Of a stretch of DNA of 64,000 nt, positions 59,502 to 64,000 are shown one piece after another. The stretch's first letter is position 1. The number at the start of each line of letters is the position of its first letter. The notes below the pieces were generated by a model that saw only the letters and a list, made by a program, of their open reading frames with translations, was not told the origin of the DNA and did no database searches. Made by a program: the position numbers and the translations under genes. Source of the DNA: Gemmatimonas sp. (GTDB lineage Bacteria > Gemmatimonadota > Gemmatimonadetes > Gemmatimonadales > Gemmatimonadaceae); NCBI RefSeq assembly GCF_021298855.1, contig NZ_JAJTHI010000005.1, forward strand, positions 108,375 through 172,374. Direction: 5' to 3'.

Positions 59502-60520
59502 GACGCGCCTCCCGCCGAACGCTGGTCCACCTGCTCACGCCCGAGCCCACCGCCGGTTGCCGAGACCGTTGCCGGCTCATCCCGTCGGCGGTCCACGGCC
59601 CACACGGAGCCGGGCAACGTCTTCGCATAACTCTTCATTTCCGTCGCCAACTCGCTGACCTCGATACCGCGCGTGAAGTGACGCCGCTGGTTCGTGACCA
59701 CTCCCACCGAGAGCGTCATCAACGGCACCCGGTGCAACTGCCCACGCCGATCCTTGCCGAAGAAATATCCTACACGACGGTCCTGGTCGGAATACTGCCA
59801 TGGAATCAATTCGTCAAACACGTGCACCACTTCGTCACAAACCCGGGGGACGGCCGGCAGCGGGATGGTGTACAGGAAGTCGTCCCCCCCGATGTGCCCG
59901 ACGAAGCCGTCCTCGCCACAGAGCCCCTTGACCACGTCGTGGAGAATACGGGCCACCAGGCGGATGACCTGGTCGCCATGGTGGTACCCGTACCGGTCGT
60001 TGAACTCCTTGAAGTGATCGAGGTCGGCGTAACAGGCCGCGAACTTGTCCCCGCTCCGCACCCGCCGCTCCAGTTCGGCCTCGATTTCACGGGCCCCGGG
60101 AAGCCGGGTTGACGGGTGCACATCGGTATCGCGGTCGCTGCGCCGCAGCATGGCCCCCAGTCGCGCCAGCGCCTCGTCCGACTCCACGTCGTCACGCACG
60201 ACCTCGTCGGCACCAGCCACGAAGGCCGCCGCGAACGCCTCGGATGGCACGATCACGAACACGGGGACGATACCCGTGAACCCATCGCGCTTCAGCCGGC
60301 GGCAGACGTCGAGCACCTCCGTCGTCCACGCCGGCACGCCGCAGCCATCGAGCACGATCAGGCGTGGGCGGGTCTTGAGGGCCATGTCCATGACGTCGCC
60401 TGCGTCATGCGTCGTGCGGCAGGCGCCAGCGTAGGTCGACCACCACGACGTGAGCCATGCCGGCAAAACGGGGCGCACCGACAGCTGAACAGCGCTCTGA
60501 TCGTTGATGGTGAGCGTCAT
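59498..60520 (-). CDS. Receiver-like plus GGDEF-domain protein with altered signature
   Basis: 340 aa. A divergent receiver-like N-terminus (about 15-125, RPRLIVLDGCG..., VPVFVIVPSEAF) precedes a GGDEF domain (about 150-300: ACYADLDHFKEFNDRYGYHHGDQV, HIGGDDF). The active-site loop reads GGDDF instead of GGDEF/GGEEF, and no RxxD I-site is visible at the usual distance. Diguanylate cyclase activity is therefore uncertain; it may be a weak cyclase or a GTP/c-di-GMP sensor. The ATG 60520 was chosen; upstream frame is non-conserved. Confidence 0.8.
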   Translation of the reverse strand: MTLTINDQSAVQLSVRPVLPAWLTSWWSTYAGACRTTHDAGDVMDMALKTRPRLIVLDGCGVPAWTTEVLDVCRRLKRDGFTGIVPVFVIVPSEAFAAAFVAGADEVVRDDVESDEALARLGAMLRRSDRDTDVHPSTRLPGAREIEAELERRVRSGDKFAACYADLDHFKEFNDRYGYHHGDQVIRLVARILHDVVKGLCGEDGFVGHIGGDDFLYTIPLPAVPRVCDEVVHVFDELIPWQYSDQDRRVGYFFGKDRRGQLHRVPLMTLSVGVVTNQRRHFTRGIEVSELATEMKSYAKTLPGSVWAVDRRRDEPATVSATGGGLGREQVDQRSAGGAS

Positions 60521-60750
60521 CGTCGAGGGGCTGGGGCCACATCGCCCGTTTGCATGCCGAGAGCAGGACGGACGGTGGAGGCACGGTGCGGTCACTGGCG
60601 GGTACCGCGGCCGGACTCGTGCGCACTCCACTGACGATCATGCGCCGCGCTTCGGCACGACGTGACCACCGTCACAAAGTGCGTCGTTTCCTGCCCATTC
60701 GACCGGCGGCATGCCTCCGGGTGCCCACGGCGGAACGGTCCCCGTGCGTC
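60521..60750. other. Gap between a hypothetical gene and the GGDEF gene
   Basis: About 230 bases. I see no convincing ORF, hairpin or promoter in it beyond shadow frames. Confidence 0.4.
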
Positions 60751-61860
60751 TCAGCGCGTGAAGCGCAGCCCGGTTTGCATACTCCCCGCGGGCGCGCCGA
60801 GCGCCGGCTGGTAGGTCACCTGCAGGCCATCGAGGGTGAACCCGGCCACCTGCACGCCCCCGTAGCGACGGATGCGCACGCTCACGTAGCCGTCGATGAG
60901 ACTGGCCAGGTGGTTCATGGCCACCGCGCCCAGCACGTTTACCGCGCGCTGATAGCTGCGGTTCGCGCTGCGAATGGTCTGGACATAGACGTCCTGCTCG
61001 AGCGTCGCATCGAACCAGCTCCAGCGGAACGCCTCACCCACCGCCGTCCGCCGGTAGAAATCGAGGGCGCGCTGATACTCGGCGCTGGAGACCGCCGGTG
61101 CGACGTCGGGGTTGCGCCAGAAGGTCTCGCGGGCCAGGCGCCAGCGTGCGCCGTTGAATGTGCTCGCGTCGAGCTCCGGATCGAGCCCCCCGCCCGGTAT
61201 GCGATCATACGCCCCACTCTCGAGGAATTGCTCGAGACGCTCATAGTAGTCCCACGTCCCGGGCTGGGTGCCCCCGAATGGCTTGCGGGCCACGTTCTTC
61301 GCGAGTTCCCGATACGCAGTCCGTTCCCGATCGCCGTCGCGCTGTGCCGAGACGTACTGCACGAGCAGGAACACTTCGGCGACCAGATACGCCACACTCC
61401 GCTGCTGACGCAAGGCGAACTGTCCGGATCCCGGGATGGCCAGGGACGCAACCGGAGCCCACCAGGGGGCCGGTCCCCTGGAAGGGTCGGCACGCAGTAG
61501 TGCGGGTGCGCCCAAACTCCCCGCTGGACTCCCGATGACGCGGCCAACGCCTGCGACGACACCAGCGGCCACCCCAGCGGTATCGACGCCCTGGTCGCTT
61601 CGGGGCGCGAGAAGGGCCAACGGGGTCACGGGGCGCCGGAGCGCCACCATGCCCTGCCCCTCGGTGCCATATGCCACCGGCGTCACCGGCGTCACCGGGG
61701 GCGCCGATTGGGCGGATTGCGCCCACAGGTTGCCTGCCTTCAGGAGCACCGCGAACAGGCCGGCCAGGGTGCGCTGTCGCAGGCTGGACCGACCGGGACC
61801 GTACACCATGCCGGATGGTCGTGCGCCGGGGGCGCCGCAGGATCCGCGCACACGTTGCAT
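60751..61860 (-). CDS. Secreted or envelope protein of unknown function
   Basis: 369 aa from ATG 61860 (TGATG overlap with the preceding gene) or 352 aa from ATG 61809, which fits a signal peptide better (LRQRTLAGLFAVLLKAGNLWAQS). After a Pro/Val-rich stretch there is a hydrophobic PVASLAIPGSGQFALRQQRSVAYLVAEVFLLVQYVS, then a helical region and a beta-rich end. The PGxGQ start of the hydrophobic part recalls DUF5683-like envelope proteins. It is coupled to the PorV-like gene. Function not known. Confidence 0.65.
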   Translation of the reverse strand: MQRVRGSCGAPGARPSGMVYGPGRSSLRQRTLAGLFAVLLKAGNLWAQSAQSAPPVTPVTPVAYGTEGQGMVALRRPVTPLALLAPRSDQGVDTAGVAAGVVAGVGRVIGSPAGSLGAPALLRADPSRGPAPWWAPVASLAIPGSGQFALRQQRSVAYLVAEVFLLVQYVSAQRDGDRERTAYRELAKNVARKPFGGTQPGTWDYYERLEQFLESGAYDRIPGGGLDPELDASTFNGARWRLARETFWRNPDVAPAVSSAEYQRALDFYRRTAVGEAFRWSWFDATLEQDVYVQTIRSANRSYQRAVNVLGAVAMNHLASLIDGYVSVRIRRYGGVQVAGFTLDGLQVTYQPALGAPAGSMQTGLRFTR

Positions 61861-62897
61861 CAGAAGCGCGCCCGGATCGACACGTAGGTCGGTGGCTCGC
61901 CGAGCTGCGCCGACAGGGCGTCGAAGCGGCGGGCGATGTCCACGCCGAATCCGCCGCGCTGAAAGCCGAGGCCAACCGACGGCCCCGATCCCTGCCCCTG
62001 CTGCACCTTGTACCCGGCGCGCACGAATGCCTGCTCCCGGTACCCCAACGCCACACCGATACCGCCGGCACCGCCCCCGAGCGCCGGCGCGCTGATCAGG
62101 TCGGTGGTCGCATCGAGGGTGGCCTTGGAGCGTTCGAGCGCCTTGATGGGCACGCGCACTCGTGCGCCCACCTGAATGACGCGCGGGAGGGGGTCGGCCT
62201 GCTCCGCGTCCCTGACCTGCAGGGCCGGACCGAGGTTGCGCACCGAGGCGGCGACCGTGACCGGGAGGCGGGTGGGCAATACGTATTGTGCGCCAAGATC
62301 GAGCGCGCTGGTGGAGCCACTGATGATGGGGATGGCGCCACAGACGCCGCTGCACTGGAAGCGCAGCATGACGAACTTGTACGTCAGTCCGGCATTGAAG
62401 CGCGCCCCGACGGGGGTCGCGTAAGAAAGCGCCAGCTGGTAGTTGCGGTTGGTAATGGTGCCAATGGGCGTGCCCGTTTGCGCATCGGTCGCCTGCTGGT
62501 CGCCATAGTTCACGAGGAAGGCCGAGGCAGCAAGCGTGCCGAGGACCTTCGACGGAAAGGCGAACGTGAGCATGTCACTGGTGGCGATCACCGTTTGGGA
62601 ATGGTGAATGGCCACCTCCTTCTTCTTGAGACGCGCCAGCGCCGCGGCATTCCACCACATGCCTTCGGTCCCCAGGGTGGTATCGGCAACCACGGCCTCG
62701 CCCTGCCCCACGGCACGGGCGCCGAAGGGCACCAGCAGAAACAGCCCGCCGTTCTGGGCCGCGGCCTCGGTGCCGGCCATGCCCAGCAGGAGCACGGTCG
62801 CCATGGCGCAGCGGAGGATCCCCCCGAGTAGCGACCAGGATGGGGACTCCGCCGCTGGTGCGCCGCGGACGCCACGACGCGTTCGGGATCGCCGCAT
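61860..62897 (-). CDS. PorV/PorQ-family outer-membrane beta-barrel protein
   Basis: 345 aa. A signal peptide after a basic leader (MATVLLLGMAGTEAAAQ) leads to the UPF0164/PorV start FGARAVGQGEAVVADTTLGTEGMWWNAAAL and a barrel of alternating strands ending in VSIRARF. In Bacteroidota, PorV relatives are part of type IX secretion and attachment; in Gemmatimonadota members are often stand-alone. The ATG 62897 overlaps the era stop (TGATG); a GTG at 62900 is also possible. Confidence 0.8.
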   Translation of the reverse strand: MRRSRTRRGVRGAPAAESPSWSLLGGILRCAMATVLLLGMAGTEAAAQNGGLFLLVPFGARAVGQGEAVVADTTLGTEGMWWNAAALARLKKKEVAIHHSQTVIATSDMLTFAFPSKVLGTLAASAFLVNYGDQQATDAQTGTPIGTITNRNYQLALSYATPVGARFNAGLTYKFVMLRFQCSGVCGAIPIISGSTSALDLGAQYVLPTRLPVTVAASVRNLGPALQVRDAEQADPLPRVIQVGARVRVPIKALERSKATLDATTDLISAPALGGGAGGIGVALGYREQAFVRAGYKVQQGQGSGPSVGLGFQRGGFGVDIARRFDALSAQLGEPPTYVSIRARF

Positions 62898-63775
62898 CAC
62901 CCGCGCGTGTTCGGTTCGCCGTAGCCGAGGCGGAGCACCGCGCTCCGGTTCTTGCGCCAGTTCGGCAGCACTTTCACCCAGAGATCGAGATAGACGGGTT
63001 CGCCGACGAAGCGCTCGATCTTCTCTCGCGCGCTGCGTCCCAGCTTCTTGATTTGCTGACCGTTTGCTCCGATCACGATGCGCTTTTGGCTGTCACGTTC
63101 GACATGCAGGACCGCACGAATGTACAGTGGTGACGAACCTTCGCGGAACTCCTCGATTTCGCAGGCGAGCGCGTGGGGCAGTTCGTCGCCAAGCTGCTCG
63201 AGCGCGGTCTCGCGCACGAACTCCGCGCAGAAGAAGCGCACGGGCTGTGTGGAGATGTCGTCGTCGGGGTAGAGGTACGGACTGACGGGCAGCGCGGCGG
63301 TGACCGCAGCCACGAGTGCGTCGAGCCCCTCTCCCGTAGCGGCGCTGAGGAAGATCGCGTCGGGGTGCGCGGCGGCGAGTTGTTCGCGTTGTGGGCGGGA
63401 GAGCTGATCGAGCTTGTTGAGCGCCAGCACGACGTGGGCGCGCGGCGGGTGCTCGAGTTGTGCGGCGGCCTGAAAGGACTCGGGCACGCGGGCGGTGGCA
63501 TCGACGACGTGGACGAGGACATCGGCATCGCGCACGGCGGCGAGGGCCGCGTTGCGCATGGCGCTGTGGAGGGTGTCCTTGGGCTCGAGGAGGCCCGGGG
63601 TATCGAGGATGACCATTTGGGCTTCGCCCTCGGTTCTGATGCCGACGATGCGGTGCCTGGTGCTTTGTGGTTTGCTCGAGGTGATGGCGAGTTTTTCGCC
63701 GACGAGGCGGTTGAGGAGCGTGGACTTACCGGCGTTGGGGAAACCGGCGACAGTGACGATCCCAGCTCTGGTCAT
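62897..63775 (-). CDS. era: GTPase Era
   Basis: 292 aa. P-loop VAGFPNAGKSTLLN, switch QSTRHRIVGI, DTPG, NKLD and a C-terminal KH domain (IVIGANGQQIKKLGRSAREKIE). It matures 16S rRNA and the 30S subunit. The ATG 63775 was chosen at MTRAGIVTV; the ORF track adds 19 unlikely residues. It lies just after the rRNA operon. Confidence 0.96.
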   Translation of the reverse strand: MTRAGIVTVAGFPNAGKSTLLNRLVGEKLAITSSKPQSTRHRIVGIRTEGEAQMVILDTPGLLEPKDTLHSAMRNAALAAVRDADVLVHVVDATARVPESFQAAAQLEHPPRAHVVLALNKLDQLSRPQREQLAAAHPDAIFLSAATGEGLDALVAAVTAALPVSPYLYPDDDISTQPVRFFCAEFVRETALEQLGDELPHALACEIEEFREGSSPLYIRAVLHVERDSQKRIVIGANGQQIKKLGRSAREKIERFVGEPVYLDLWVKVLPNWRKNRSAVLRLGYGEPNTRG

Positions 63776-63826
63776 GCGGATGGGCGCGGGAGGAGGAGTG
63801 GCGCGGTGGAAGGCTAGCGGAAACAC

Positions 63827-63863
63827 GAACACCCCGCCACTGGTGGACAGTGACGGGGTGTTC
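63827..63863 (-). terminator. Hairpin after the rRNA operon
   Basis: GAACACCCCGCCACTG pairs with CAGTGACGGGGTGTTC (16 bp with one mismatch, 63827-63842 and 63848-63863), about ten bases after the 5S gene in transcription order. Only a short U-stretch follows. Confidence 0.7.
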
Positions 63864-63871
63864 GAAAGGGT

Positions 63872-63987
<116 letters not shown>

Positions 63988-64000
63988 GAATGGGGGGCCC

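Overview
The window is a dense, high-GC bacterial chromosome segment of housekeeping genes with no phage, insertion sequence, CRISPR array or other accessory island. The genes describe a diderm (LPS-making) organism: lipid A and Kdo synthesis, Lpt and Lol transport, BamA/Skp, a PorV-type outer-membrane protein, a fused LpxC-FabZ, menaquinone made by the futalosine route (MqnA, MqnC), and a McsA-McsB-ClpC system more familiar from Firmicutes. This mix, with the GC content and the GTG-rich, tightly overlapping operons, fits Gemmatimonadota (Gemmatimonas-like). That assignment is inference from gene content, not from a marker-gene tree.

Layout, left arm (1 to about 21.1 kb): all genes but one (terC) are on the + strand. 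mqnA-mqnC-ispF-dedA-xerD-trpG come first. Then follows a Kdo/LPS-export operon, kdsB-pyrG-kdsA-kdsC-kdsD-lptC-lptA-lptB-rpoN, and a lipid-linked sugar cassette (GT2, GT4, UPF0104-type membrane protein, polyprenol-phosphate mannosyltransferase) ending in dapF.

Right arm (about 21.4 kb to 64 kb): every gene is on the - strand. Reading leftwards from the right edge: 5S rRNA (end of an rRNA operon), era, a PorV-like protein, a hypothetical, a GGDEF protein, a zinc-ribbon protein, prfB with its programmed frameshift, lysS, lolC/E-lolD, mcsA-mcsB-clpC, bamA-skp-lpxD-lpxC/fabZ-lpxA-Gfo/Idh-lpxB-LPLAT-lpxK, gdh, rlmH, bshC, murJ-uvrC-thrC, DUF512-der-plsY-gpsA-merR, surE-pcm, an acidic hypothetical, apt, tRNA-Arg(CCU), and a TPR membrane protein.

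The two arms point at each other, and a 28-bp sequence resembling dif (XerC/XerD site) lies in the one substantial intergenic gap where they meet (21275-21302). KOPS-like octamers, counted by eye, also point towards it from both sides. The simplest reading is that this window spans the chromosome replication terminus. The other strong observation is an in-frame amber codon inside lptC. The reading frame resumes after it and ends in the GTGA stop/start overlap with lptA that is typical of this operon, so the gene was recently, or only apparently, interrupted.
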